Source: Acholoe squamosa
Lineage: Eukaryota; Annelida; Polychaeta; Phyllodocida; Polynoidae
Direction: 5' to 3'
Assembly: GCA_949317995.1 (NCBI GenBank)
Contig: OX439046.1
Span: forward strand, 34,260,002-34,324,001
Length of the DNA: 64,000 bases
This document shows, one piece after another, positions 49,999 to 63,815 of this stretch. The translations under genes were made by a program, and so were the position numbers. How positions within the stretch are numbered: the first letter of the stretch is position 1; every line of letters begins with the position of its first letter. The notes under the pieces were generated by a model. It was not told the DNA's origin. It saw only the letters and a list, made by a program, of their open reading frames with translations, and did no database searches.

Positions 49999-52900
49999 AT
50001 GGCTGTAATTAGCCTTGCATTGTTTGTCTTTTCTGTTCTACCAGCCAGTAGTATTGCTACCCTAGCAGACATTCACAATTTGAATGAAATAGAGGCAAAA
50101 CAACAACTCGATCACCTTTTCCAAGCAACAGCAGAGATCCAAAATGGCCCAGCTGTTAAACCCGTCTTGAAAGACTTTAATTCCATGGTGTACGATGCCA
50201 ACATACACGCTGAATTGTTGAGAACTTTTGAAGATGCAGCAGAGGAGGACGATCTGGTAACTGGGAAGTGTATTGCAGACTTCACTAAACTATTATTTGA
50301 TATGCTAGGAGAGAAGGCCTACACATTTCAAGGTATGCTATTTGAAGTGATCATAGATGTTTTATATGGGTAAAAAAGTGCATGCAAGACTGTTAAAGGT
50401 ACATTCAACAACTTGGTAAACCCGAAACTGCCACTAGTTTCTTCAAATTACTTGAGGTTATATCAGTTTTATGTAGAACTTAGAAGAAGATAGATGTAGC
50501 AATAAAAACTATGGATCATTGAGCTAGATTCTGATCTATTGACATTCGAAGATGGAAACCACTTATCTATAGTCGTTCATGGGGGAAACACGCATTTCTT
50601 TAAACGTTTTAGTCAAATATAAAAAAAAAATGACCTTCAACATCTTAACCAAACATCATCTGTACCATGCATGATCAAGCATAAAAACGGTTGGTTATTG
50701 AAAAGAGTTCAAATGAAAAGTAGTGAAAATTTGGGAGAAGCTCACACAGGGTTAGGCCTATAACTGCTTGGAAGTATCTACGAGGAACGAGTACCCGAAG
50801 GGCCTTCAGGGAATAGGAAAATGTTCTCAAAACAAAACAGAGCAGAGGCAGGAAAGTACATGAGCAGAAAAAGGCCAAAAACTAGGCAAGAATGCAATGC
50901 TACCTAGGTGGCATCGCTGATAATTGATAGTTGATACGTCATTGAGAATTATAAATAACATAAGAACTGTGCAAGTCCCGATAAAGACCTCACATATTTT
51001 TTCTCTCTCTGGTCAAGATATATCAGTCACTAAACCGTGCACGACAAGTTGGATTAGATCGTGTGATCTGAGCTTTGGAATAAAACCCTAATTAGGGAGT
51101 GGTCATTATTTATCAACAGCGGGCGGGTGGTGGGTTTCTGTGCAGATGCGCGACATTTTTTTATGCCCCCCCTCGGCAACAGTCAAAAATTTTTGCGCCC
51201 CCCCAAACCGGAGGTGCCGAGAATTTTTACGCCCCTCTTTGAGCTATAGTAGGGCGTGGGTTTTTTTCCTGAAAAGAGGGTAAATTTTTTTAGCCCCCCT
51301 TAAGAGGGGTCAAAATTTTGTTAGCCCCCCTCGGGAGGGGTCTAAAATTTTTACGCCCCCCCCTCAAACCCACCATCCCCCCCTGTTGATAAATAATGAC
51401 CACTCCCTTAGTGACTTCAAGACCCGGTACGACAATAGATATGGGCTTGGACAATGTATCATGTTATCAGATACATGTATTATACTGTGCTTGAATCCGC
51501 ATTTATGCAAAGTATATGTGGCGTAGCCTCTGATAAAGCCAAATGTAACGGGTGATGACCTCACAAATTGGAAATATTGAAAGTTCGTCCACCACAAAGA
51601 AGCACAAGAGTCAGGGTAACCTTAACCCTTTGAATAACAGCAATTGAGTAAGATAAAATATAGATCACTCAATAGAAATATTCATTTACCATCAACAATC
51701 ACCAGAAAATATGACAAGACAAGGATATTTTTGTTCAATATTAACGATGCAGAGCCCTGAGGCTCCTCCTTAACCGTGTGTATATATCATGGTATCTAAA
51801 TTCACTTCCATAATGCCTTTTAGCAGTGAAATATTTCATATTTTTAGACGTTGGTTTGATGAAACATCAATATTATTGCCTAACAGTGGGAGGGAACTAC
51901 ATTATCTGTAGATATATAGATAGCTATCTATCCACATGGACTGGAGGCAGTGGTCACTGGACGACCAGTCACAAACTAGTTTGCTCTAGTCATAGCTGTG
52001 GTGCTCTTATCCAGCATCTTCTTTCTTTTCTCTGTAACCTCATAGCAAGTTATTGGATGTTGTTCCGTTATACTCCGACCAACCGACTTGAAAAAGGGGG
52101 TGGGAGTTACTACTATAGGCCTACCTGTGAGGAAAGGCATCAGTTGAGATTGTTAGTTGATATCTAGAACAAGAGGGGGTAATGTAATCATGTAACATCG
52201 ATGTATCAATTTATGGTAAGAAGGTTTATATATTTCACTGCAAGCAAAACTGCTCTTATCCAACAACAGGGTGTCTTTTTGTTGAATTTTGCTCTTTTTT
52301 TTTTTTACTACCTAAAATGAGTTATATATTTCAACAACGGCAACAACAACCCCCACTCACAGATGGGTATTAAATCACCTTATAATTATGAAGAATAATA
52401 TAGCTAGATTTTGCTATGAGTATAAACACATTTTATAAAGCCTTTAAAATGCGATGGGGCTTCCTTAGAGATCAGTTTATACCCCATGTATGTGGAATAT
52501 GATAAATTGTCATATATGACCATTTGTTGAATAAGGTCCATAATATTTCAGGGGCCCTCTTGAAAACTACCTCACGATTTCAGGAATATATACTACCAGA
52601 GACATGTAGTATACGCCATGCTACTATATCCCTGTCTCCCGCTATAGTGTACTGAGTGTCCTTATAATATAACATGCCAAGGCTAATACCTTGCAAGAAA
52701 ATACTTAGGGGAGGAATGCATGTGGTATATTAGAAGGTAACTTCACAGGGACTGGTGTTTTACTACCACTAAAGCTACACATCATCTGAGCACTGTAACA
52801 TCATTAAAGTAAAGTTAATGTTCAATTGTATTATTACTTTCTACTGATAAGGGTAAAGTGATATATGGGTAGTCCTACCTATATGTTTTATGTATGTTTA

Positions 52901-55900
52901 GTTCTAGATTCGATTGGGAAGCCGCCCAGTGCACTTTTGCAGGGCGCATTCGTATGGGTTGGATCCTATGATCAGTGCACAAATATCACGGTGTATGAGA
53001 GTGGTACTTCCGAAAAGATCCATTTCCAGGGAAAACACTGCCTGTCCATGTTGAAAGGCCAATCACTGGTGAGTTGGTAAAAATCATATTCTCTGATGTG
53101 TCTTTTTCCCCCCTGGGTATAGCAAATTTAGTGTTATTATACTACCGGGGCCAAACAATTAGGGAAGGTAGCGTTACCTGAACACAAAACCTTTTTAGGC
53201 CTTTAATCAATAGATAAAAGTACTAACTGCTGAGAAAGGAGGATGGTCCATTCACAAATAGACCTAGGACAAAAAATCACTAGTGAAGGCTACCATTGTA
53301 CCTTGTATATAAGGTGGACTCGCATGTAAGGTGCACCCTGGGCGTGAGAACTGGAAGTGACAGCTGACACCTTAAAGAGAGAGAACCCTATGTCCATGAA
53401 AGCGTTTTTTTATAGCATTTATGTCAGAAGATTCTGAAGTAGTCTGTGAAATAGTTATCCTTACAGAGAAAGGAAGCAGGTTTAGCCGATGCATCTGTCA
53501 CCATTGAGAAATATGCTCCCTAGTAGTGCTTATAAACACAGCACGTAAAGGATACAATCAGATGCTCTTTCTAACGTTTTATTCTGTCTGAATCTATATA
53601 TCCCTTTGACAACAGTCATGTTTCTCTATAGATAACCCTACAGAAGTTTCCTGTACTTTATCATGACAGCGGGCACTTAAGTACTGTAACTAAAGCACAT
53701 TAAAAATTTGTAAAATCCACTATGCATAGACAATGCAGCAGCCGATGCATGTGGACAATCGTGACGTCATCAGATACATCAAATAAACTGTCCCACTTGG
53801 CATAAAGACGTTGTTTTTTTAGGTTAAAAAACGTATTTTATTGGTTTCCCCATTAGTTATTTGGTTGAAAATTGGGTTTAAAAAACGTTTAAAACACTTT
53901 TTGCCAAGTGGGGATCCTCTTCTCTAGTCTACAATGACAAGTATTTCAATAATGATGTCAGACTCTTTATACTTGATATAACGGCTATCAAATTACGCTA
54001 TTATGAAACTAGCATACTATTTGCCTTTAAAAACACTCTTCTAGACAATAGAGGGCATTTAGTTCCAGATAAGATTTACAACTCGTATGGCTTCATTGAA
54101 TCCATCTCATACTCCTGGCTCCTCTATAGCCCAATCTGCATGGAGCCTGGTGTTATTATCTTCAAAATTCTAAGTAATCTAGATTCAAAATGTTAGGTGA
54201 AGAGCTGCATCACACATGTTTCATTAACTCTGGGTTGATTCTGTCGTCACAGGAGAAGATTAGTCCCTTCTTGGGAGAGATGGGAATACTTGTGGGGCTC
54301 TGTGTCCCAAGTTCGTGCAACCAGGCCAACTTACCCAACATCACAAATCTTGGTATGTCACATTTTGTTATTGTTTAAATGGATGCAAGGCACTTTAACA
54401 CAACAAGTATGTACATGTATGAGCATGCGCATGTCCTTCTTGATTAAGTTAATGCATGCTTTTTTATTGTCTCATATAATGTCTTGGAGATATTTGACAT
54501 ACACAGTCTGGTTTCCCATGTCTCACTAGTTAACATATTGCTTGATGTATTGTTTAAAGGAATCAAATGCACACAGGGAAAAAGTAATATTGGGAAAGGA
54601 AAAGGGCAATTCGTTGGTTTGTTATCTTAATTTAAAATTGTTTGAAAAGCAAGACATTGCACTTTTCTTTTCATCAAGGCCTGACTGCAGTCACCAAGTT
54701 ACTGAATATGACCGGTCCCAGTAATCTAACTGTGCATGGTGTTGGTGGAATTTGTGCTGAGCCTGCGCCACTGATAACTGGTGATATTGTGGCTATGTGA
54801 GTATTTTTTTAGTACTTTTCAATTCATTTATGTCATGAGTCCATATCATAGTAGAGGCACGCCTCTATGGTTAGGTATGTGCACATGTGTAAAACTTAGG
54901 ATATTGTAAATTAGCATGGAGAATTCTGGAAAAAAAAGATAGCAGCCTAAGCAATTTTCCTCAGTACATGCAAACATGCACATGGGCCAGTTCATGACAT
55001 TGGGATTTATGATAGGTTAGACACCTTCTAAGGTTATTCTGAACATTTCAGCTAAAGTCATAAGCTGTTGTTTTTTTTAAAAGGTTTTATTGGGTCTAAA
55101 GTTAAATACCAGAATTCTGTCTGGCCGTTCTGCCATCTGGGCCCACATTTCAGCCTCCTATGTTGACAATTGGTACGGTGGCGAGTAATAATATTATCTT
55201 TCAGTGGACCATAAAGCAGAGAAAATAGCTTCTAACAATCGTATTCACACATGATAGATCAGAGAAATCAGAAAAGTTCAAGACTCCAGGCAGTCGCATT
55301 ATAGTATTGGTGAAACCACTCAGTGGTCTTTGGGAAGGGGAGGGGAGTGGCGAGTGAGGGATGAAAGGGGATTGAAAATGTGGAAGGAGTTTAGTATTCT
55401 GTCATAGTGTGATATTTTACATCCTGAAGTATAATACCTGCAGCTCATAAAACTCCAGTACACTCAGGTTTGGCTCGATCAGTGCCGGAAGATCTACATG
55501 TATATGTATATATATTGCTGCTAGCACAGTGACATCAACATATAAACAGAGATAGAGGAAAGGAGAAGAAAATTATCAGGAGGAAGAGATCTAATACTGT
55601 GCCTGGAGAATTCAACTTATTATATGGTATTTTGAAAAATAAGATAAGTATAGTGTAATGATATGTAAGTGTGCATAGTATGAACATCTGGCATAGTTGT
55701 AAATACTACATTTCCAAAAGACCTCTTATCATAGGAGAAAAGCCCATATCAATCTCGAGCGTAAATGTCAATTCACCATAATGACTGTGGTAATACTATA
55801 TGACATACCCTAGGATGAAAATAGAATACAATATAAAGGACATGAACATAGATATGGAGAAACAGTAAAACAGTGATAATTTCATAGATAATACAGCATG

Positions 55901-58900
55901 GAAAGACATAGATAATGACACAATGAGCAGTGGTAACTACCAGCTGCTGCAGTGGCAAATTATAAAATTATTGTCTAGAAGTGGTATAATACCAGCTACT
56001 AGACTTACCTAAACCAGTTTGTATCAATTGGTATAATAAAACAGTTTGGAAAATCTTTTTGGATTACGTTTTTTGAATAATTCTTTCTCCAGACTATTAG
56101 TGTATTTTGCACAAAGGTTATTCCAGCAGTTTATCGCTCTAAACCTGGCTGATTTACCATATACAGGATGTTTGATACGAGTGTAATGGTACCTTGTACC
56201 GTTGAAACGTCTGGTTGGTAAATCCCTATTGTCAATGAGATCAACATTAATTTTTAGATCATAGGCATAGTAAATTAGGTGAAAATACATTCTTTCTCTT
56301 AAACTTTTGACATTGGCCCTATCATGAGTTTGTCTTGTGGTCATGCTTGGGTTAGGTCCAAGCCTGACATTATATACTATTCTCAACGCCTTGTTTTGAA
56401 GGAGCTGCAAGTCTTTGAGTTGGTCCTTACAATTATCATCATAGATTACATCACAATAATCATAATGAGGGAGAATGGTGCTGGTATAGATATTTAGAGC
56501 AGTATTAACATCTGTATATTTTCTTATTCTAGCTAACTGTATAACCTTGGAGTTTACCCTATCATAGACAGTACTAATATGCTTATTGAAGGATAGGTTA
56601 TTATCTAAAATTACACCCAAGTATTTGAAGGCTTGTACTTCTTCCAGTTGTACTCCCCTAATATAGAAATTAGGATGTATGGCCGGTGGTGGGCCTATGA
56701 ACATCCATTGTGTTTTTTCTGATTTATCGTAAGACTGTTCATAATACACCAACTTGACAACTTGTTTAAAGCAACTTGTAGCTCTCTCGGATCAGTGGAG
56801 GAAATCACAGCATCATCAGCATAAAGAACTATATTACAGTTTCCTACCTGCTTCACCAGGTCATTTATATAGATAATGAACAAAATAGGACCTGCTGTTG
56901 AGCCTTGTGGCACTCCATACTTTATAGGCAAGGTCTTAGAAAATTTGTTATTCACACCAACTTCCTGAGTCCTATTTGTCAAGTAGGACTTAAACCAATC
57001 ACATGTATTGTCACTAAGTCCATAATCAGATAATTTTTGTATTAGTATAGGGTGAGAAACAGTATCAAATGCCTTTTTATACTCAATGAAGATAGAGAAG
57101 GTAGTCTTCCTATTGTCAAAGTTTTCATAGACCATATCCAAGTAAGCACTGACAGCAGATAATGTAGAGTGATTTTTCCTGAAACGATGTTGGGCACAAG
57201 TGATATAATTTTTGCCTTCCATATAATTTTTAAGCCTTGTAATAACTAATTTTTCAAGAATTTTGCCAGGTAGCGGGAGTTGGCTTATAGGCCTTAGATC
57301 GTTTACAGATTTGCTATTGGGTTTCTTTGGTATGGGGGTGACAATGGCATGTTTCACACATCAGGAAAACTTGCATCTAATAGGGATTTGTTAAAGATCA
57401 TCCTGAGCTTACTACAGTCTCGAAGTAATAACTGCTTAATGACAGAGAATTTCACATTTGTGATAGCAGATGACTTAGTGACATCAATTTCAACAATAGC
57501 TTTTTTTATATCATCTTCATCAAACAGGGTAAACAGTAGGTCATGCTTTACATGTATTTGTGGTATATTGCTCCTATATAATACCTTGGGTAAAACTTCC
57601 GCAAGTTTTTTACCAATTTTAGTAAAAAATTCATTGATATAATCAGGGATTTCAGCAGGACCATATTTGTGCCCAGTCTCATCATCAATAAGTTGATTTA
57701 TACAGTCACCTTTATATTTAGGGAGCAGTTTTCTAACACCTCTCCAGAATTCATAAGGATCAGTTTAATGCTTATCCAGCAGCTTGCTCAGGGTATTCTT
57801 TTTTATTAACAGCAATAGCAATATCAACTCTCTGGGCAAATGTATCAGCAGCCCAGTCACCTGGGTTATTGTATAGCTTGGCTTGTTTATAAGCATTGTC
57901 ACGGACCTCATTGCACCTATGATCTCATTTGTTAACCATTCTGGCTTATCTACTGACACATATGTCCTCCTCAAGGGGGCTGTGGCACTTAATGCTTTAA
58001 GGAAATTAGCCATATAGATCGAACATAATCCATTAACATCTCGGTGATAATTGTAGTCAACCCAATTGCTATTGCAAAAGTCATGGTGAAAGACATTAAT
58101 ATCAAAATTTCTGTACACCCTAATAGTTTTTAATTCCTTAGGAATTTCGTTTCCTTCACGTTTTAAGATTAGAAACACCGGCATGTGATCACTTTGGTGA
58201 ATATTAACTGTACCATGGTGAATTACATAATCACAGTTTGTATACATATGGTCAATAAGGGTTTTGGATAAACCTTCTTGTTGGGATCGTAATATACTGC
58301 TTAAGACCATTGACATTAGTTATTCTCTTAAACGTTTTTGATCTATGTCAGACAGTGTAAGTAAATCAATATTAAAATCTCCCATAATTACAATCTTTCG
58401 AGTGGGTACAGTTTTATCAAGTAGATTAATCAAGTAGTCAATAACATGTTGATTTCCTACCTCAGGGGGCTTGTAGACTAGAATCACCTTATATATAGCT
58501 TTATGGATCTCAAGGTCAATAGTCAAAACTTCATAAATTGGAGTTATTGCTGACTCAAGTGGACATTCAGTTATGATAACATCCTCTTTGACATAGAAAA
58601 GTAATCCGCCACAGTCTTTATCAACATAAGGGCGTCGATCCAGCCTTACAATATTATAGCCAGGGTATGATATCATTGATGTATCATGATGTTTGTCTAA
58701 CCATGTCTCACAGACACCCATTACATCGGCATATGGAAGAATGTATGAGATTTTAATGCTTTTCCTATATAGACAGAATATGTTACAACCAATAAACTTC
58801 AACCCTTTATGTTGACCTAAATCATTTACCTCGAAGCACTCACTCATCAGGGCCATTTATGCCATTCTGGCAGATAAGACCATATCTGTATCTTGTAAGT

Positions 58901-61900
58901 GAACAATGGTAATGATGAAAAATGAAAACACATAGGGGGGGAGGGGGGAGAAATAAATCGTTTGCATGGTGTGCTGCTTATAACTATAGCTATGGGACCA
59001 CAAAGTTGTGATATAGTCGGTGTGTGTGTGAGACTGCACACAAGCGTTCCCTAAAGAAAACTGGAAAACAAGTAGCATTAAGGTCTTGTTATGTAGTGCA
59101 CTGGTTATAGTGATAAAGAAAATATAAGTGGTGATACATAGAGACCCAGTGATATTCACTGTTATATGGCAATTTCAGTTGCCACAGTTAAACCTAAGGA
59201 ACATATATACACATTTACATAGTTACCATTTGCCAAATGTAAGCAATGAACAGTAATCATTGTGCAATAATCTCTAGTGATCTATTGATCAAATGATCTT
59301 AGATACTATAGATGACCTTATATAGATAAACTGACATAGATTAGATGATGATACCTGCAGGTATGACTGAAAACAAAATAATCATTAGTACTGGAAATGA
59401 TTCGTAGCAATGTACAGCTTGTCGATCGCTTTTGTGAGTTCATTGGCATAGTAGAGGTTGCCATCATGATCTAAATGGCAGCCATCATTCAACGAATCAT
59501 AGTTGTGCATTGTCCTTCCTTGTCCAACCCCTTTATGAAAAAGGGTAGCTGTTTCCAGTATTAAATTTCCTATATTTTATTGCCAAGTATTACTCCAATT
59601 CAGTTAACCTTTGACCTTTCCTTCTTACAATGGATTGTGATAAGGCACAATCATAAATACTACAACATACATCTTTATTGAAATACATTACCTTCAAGAC
59701 TTCTAGAATTCTAAGTAGGGTAAGGGAGTGGTCATTATTTATCAACGGGGGGTGGGGATGGTGGGTTGAGGGGTTAATTACAGACCCCTCCCAAGGGTGG
59801 GCTAACAAAATTTTTACCCCTCTTGAGGGGGGGGGGCTAAAAAATTTACCCTCTTTTGATCAAAAAAGCCTGCATGCTACTATAGCTCAAAGAGGGGCGC
59901 AAAAATTCTGACTGTCGTTGAGGGGGGCGTGAAAAATCCGCGTGGAAACCCACCCCCTGTTGATAAATAAGGACCTCTCCCTAAATTCCTTTTTAAGTAA
60001 GTAGGGTTAGCCAAAAGCACATCTCTCTTTGCGTGAACAAAAAGTCAGGAAGGCATTTCTCAAGATGGTATGACTGAACACAGCCACTACGATGTGAGAC
60101 ACTCAAAATTATATTTGGGGATCATAGGTAATGCACTACAACTGCTCTGTACGATCAGGACTTAATGTAACAGTTACATAGGGTTTGGTAGGGCAGTTGT
60201 ACCAGTGCAATCATTAGTGACCATTACATTCAAGGCTTTAATGGCATTGGAGTGAGGGATCCCATGACGATTTGGAAGTTGTCTAGCCGTACTATCTTGA
60301 GAAATGCCTTCCCGAGCTGGTATACAATTACGTAGATGAATTCGATAAGAATGCAAACTGTATTAAGTTGAGAACTAATATAAACTTCTTTTTTTTAAAT
60401 TGCAGAGTGATTTGTGCTTTAATACTCTTCCTTACAACTAGTGGTAGTGCATATGACATTGTACAACGGTTACTCACTAATTGGAAGACGTCTAGCTCTA
60501 AAAAGACACTGTTCCCATCAGGACATAGTATTTCACATGGAGACAAGGTGGATCTTGTTGATAATGAGGTGAATGTGCATAGCAATGTTCAGTTGGGGCC
60601 TGAGGATGTGAGTGTAGTATCACCTAAACCTAGTGCTGTAAAAGGTAGGAAGAAGATCCTTGACTTTATACATAATGCACCTGTTGCTCTAGAGTGATAA
60701 TCAAGAATGCAAATTCATTGCTTTTTGCAGCAGAATTATCTGGATTATGTTGATATTAGATATACCGTAATGGCTGTTTTAAGTAGTATCGCAATATCCC
60801 GTGTATGAGGCACAGCCCGCATATAAGGCAAACCAAGGGCTTGATTTTGAACAGTTTAGTAGTGTTTTACAATTTGTTATCCTCACCTATAGGGCGCACC
60901 CTGACTTCAGGAAGATTATATAAAGCACAGTCAGGGTTTCTCGTCATGTAGGCTATATGCCACACGATATACACAAAGTACAAGGTATTACTCTAGATCA
61001 CAGAGAGGCTCAACTTGAGGATTGGTGTTTTAGCAAGAAGCATAGGTCTACATGTATAAATGGGGATTCCCTATTTACCTTTTGTTCTAGGCTTCTTTCA
61101 TCAGCTCCTCATGTCATTTTCTGCTATCAACAATGCTGAAAAGCTTTTGGGTGCGAGTGTACGTGAAGGTCAACTTGGTGCAGTGAATGGTATTCGTGTG
61201 ATATCCATGTGGTGGGTCATACTTGGACACACCTATGTCTTTTTGGTGGGTTTAAAGGGTAAGATATCAGTTCAAACAATGATATGATGGTTTGAAAGTC
61301 ATATTAAAACACATTGATAATTATGACCATCTTGATAATCTAAACTTGAATTCAGTTGTTTAAATATTTAGTTGGAAATGAGGGCCAATGTTTACTAATG
61401 AATTTACAAATGTAATTTCTTTTTCATCTACAGGTGCAGGCCTCTTTGGCAATCCCTTGAGTCTCTTAGGTGTCATAAAAAGATTCTCATTCCAGGCTGT
61501 AATGAATGCCACATATTCAGTAGATACATTCTTTTTCCTCAGGTAAGTCAAGTCCCAGTTAGTTGAATTGCAGTTTACTAGAGAAATAATTAAAAGTGCC
61601 AAAACCCCTCATTTTCCGTTATTATTCTGTGAGCTACAGACAGAAAATGCGATGTGACAGTTCTACCCTTGATTGCATCCATATCTATGGTCATCTATAG
61701 ATTAGATATATTTTTAATGCATGTTTGTACCTTATTTTGTTTTTCTAGTGGCCTTCTAGTGACATACCTTCTACTGAAGGAACTAAAGAATTCACATGGC
61801 AAAATTAACTGGGCGCTGCTGTACTTCCACAGATTCTGGAGGTATACATTTTTTTACATATGAAGAGTTTGGTTCCAAAACGCAATAAACACCATTTTGG

Positions 61901-63815
61901 AAAAAAATGGAGTTAAGATGAGAAAACAACAGGTCAGAGTAAGTGAAAAAAAAATTGCAAAATCATTTTTTCCAAAGGGCCACCTAAAATCCCATTTTTT
62001 CCAAATGCAATAAATCCCACACCTGTTTTGTACCAAAATGCAATAAATCCACTCAGCCAGACATTGTCATAACAATTGTTCATTAATATCCTTATTTCTA
62101 TGGAAGTGTAGTGGTTGGTCCTTTTGGTTAGATGTCAAATCATAACGAAAAGAGAAGAAGTTTCCGGGTAGGCAAACGAGTATTTTATTCTGACCTTAGT
62201 TACACACGATCACAGCCTATAGAGAGTCCTACATGCCGGATGGCATTTGGTTACCCGTAGGTAACGGTAGAAGGGTGCTGAGCAGTGATAGGACCACTAC
62301 TGAAGAACTACGGCAGGAACTGCCCTTATATAGGGGAAAAGCCTGCGAAACTCAGACCCGTCACATGACGTGTGACGGACGAGTGGAAGGCCCCCTGGTG
62401 TAATGGATACGAACCCGGAGGCAGGTGCTGCCACCTGCCTATATTATTAATTTATCCGGACTCCCCCATCACATCCGGAGACCTGGGTCTGAGTCCCACG
62501 GGTACATGAATGTTATGAGTGTAATATTACAATAAAAATACCATACCCCTACAGAAGTAAAGATTCACTAATGTCATATTGCTATGTTTTGTAAGTTTTA
62601 TATCCTTATTACTGATAAAATTCAACTTTGCTGTTGAGGAGAGAGGTGTATATATGTGAAAACCATATTGATGGATTCATTGTGTTTTGGAACAAAACAG
62701 TGTGGATTTATTGCGTTTTGTAGGATTTATTGCATTTTGCAAAGAAATAAATGATAAATCATCATTTGCCTGTAAAGGAACCATCAGTGTAGAAAAGGTA
62801 CTCATAAATGTTTTATATATATATATATATCCAACTAAATGAGAAAAGTCAAATATAGGAAAGAAAACCAACTTTTGTGGTCATTATGTGGATACAAAAA
62901 AAAGCATCATGTTGGATTTATTGCATTTGGAATAAAACGGTTTGGTGGATTTATTGCGTTTTGGAAAAAAATGGGATTTAAATCACTGAATTTATTTGTG
63001 AAGGAAGACTCAAGGATTTCAAAACGAAATGTTGAGGTGTTTTATTTGTGGTCTTTTTATATATTGGAACTCACAAAAATTACCATCCCCTCTTCAATTT
63101 TTTGAAAATGATAAATGTCTCATTATCTCAAAACACCCAAATGGATTTGTTGCGTTTTGGAACCAGACTCTTCATATATAAATCTTAATAATAAATTCTT
63201 TCTGCTTCACATAGAGTTTGAGCTATTGCTTAGCTATCTAAACAAAGCAAATAAGCCGTTGTTTCCAGCATCCAAACACACCACACCCTATACAATATCA
63301 AAAGCTCTACATAGAAATGTTAATAATGATATCTCACAATTTTCTGTCCACAGATTGACACCAGTATATATGTTTGTACTCATGATCTATGCAACAATAG
63401 CATTACACATACCAACAGGCCCATTCATGCGGACAGCAGACGGTGGACAAAAGCAATGTCAGAAATATTGGTGGACCAACCTTCTTTACATTAACAATCT
63501 ACATCCAAGAGAGCTAGGTCAAGAGGCAAGTAAAAAAAATATCAGGGTAAATGATATTTAGATGTATGTGAGTGCTCTATTGGGCAAACACATATTGTCA
63601 AGCCCTGTGTTTAAGAAATAATTGAAGTCATATCTATTGGAACTTTACTGAAAGTTTCAATGAAGGAACTATATGTACTTGCATGAAAATGTCTTATCTA
63701 TGCCTCATTACTTTACATTATATACTTTTCTTTAGTGCATGGGATGGTCTTGGTATCTTGCAAATGACATGCAGTTCTTTATCATCACTCCTGCGATCAT
63801 CTACCTTCTCTACAG
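49999..63815 (+). CDS. nrf-6-like: NRF-6-like membrane acyltransferase, gene 2 (exons 1-10, 3' end outside window)
   Basis: Exons: 49999-50332, 52902-53068, 54253-54352, 54679-54796, 60406-60644, 61091-61258, 61434-61542, 61749-61841, 63354-63525, 63736-63815. All phases equal those of gene 1. Exons 3, 4 and 6-10 have the same length as in gene 1, and exons 1, 2 and 5 differ by 12, 3 and 12 nt. The start context is AACATGG. The signal peptide and NRF domain cysteines (KC, DQC, HC, GLCVPSSC, GGIC) are kept, as are NGIRVISMWWVILGHT and HRFW-RLTPVY. The intron after exon 9 has a GC donor (AGAG/GCAAGT); the others are GT-AG. Five exons equivalent to 11-15 of gene 1 must lie beyond the window. Protein function is as for gene 1; the substrate is unknown. 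Confidence 0.92.
51095..51407. mobile_element. MITE with TWA target duplication, copy 2
   Basis: Ends GGGAGTGGTCATTATTTATC and its near-complement, flanked by TTA on both sides (51092-51094 and 51408-51410). The interior carries several G/C runs separated by AATTTTTNCGCCCC-type units. It lies in intron 1 of gene 2. Confidence 0.85.
56024..58856 (-). pseudogene. CR1/L2-like LINE, antisense in intron 4 of gene 2
   Basis: On the minus strand, from 58856 downward, there is an AP-type endonuclease (GCNIFCL, VCETWLD, VIMGDFNIDLL, then SDHMPVF near 58170). It is interrupted by one in-frame stop at 58320-58322. The region 57765-57357 is coding in shifted frames. RT (57357-56695) has DLRPISQLP, PQGSTAGPILF and LYADD. 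A C-terminal part (56752-56024) ends with ARFRAINCWNNL. The domain order and RT motifs fit the jockey superfamily, CR1/L2 side. The frames are broken by one stop and at least two shifts, so it is inactive though little decayed. The 3' end lies near 55990; the 5' end is not defined. Confidence 0.88.
59724..59981. mobile_element. MITE with TWA target duplication, copy 3
   Basis: Left end GGGAGTGGTCATTATTTATC; right end near-complementary; TAA on both sides (59721-59723 and 59982-59984). It lies in intron 4 of gene 2, between the LINE and exon 5. Confidence 0.85.
61861..63174. mobile_element. TA-flanked inverted-repeat element in intron 8 of gene 2
   Basis: Left end TGAAGAGTTTGGTTCCAAAA and right end near-complementary (CCAGACTCTTCA), with TA at 61859-61860 and 63175-63176. 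The motif AAAACGCAATAAA and its complement recur many times through the interior. A solo LTR (62107-62553) is inserted in it, so the original element was about 863 bp. No transposase was seen. Confidence 0.75.
62107..62553 (-). repeat. Solo LTR, minus strand, with GAAG target duplication
   Basis: Read on the minus strand it begins TGTAGGGG and ends CCACTACA, the same termini as the 5' LTR of element B. It has a TATA box (CTATATAAGG, about 62333-62324) and an AATAAA (62189-62184) in the right order. GAAG flanks both sides (62103-62106 and 62554-62557). The U3 part contains perfect hairpins. It is an excision product left by LTR-LTR recombination. Confidence 0.82.

Noticed and set aside
60764-60950. 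Further copy of the CCGTAATCTCCC MITE (also near 27300-27470 and 53300-53345)
   Set aside because: Only scattered TATAAGGCGC-like motifs remain; ends and target duplication are not clear enough to annotate.
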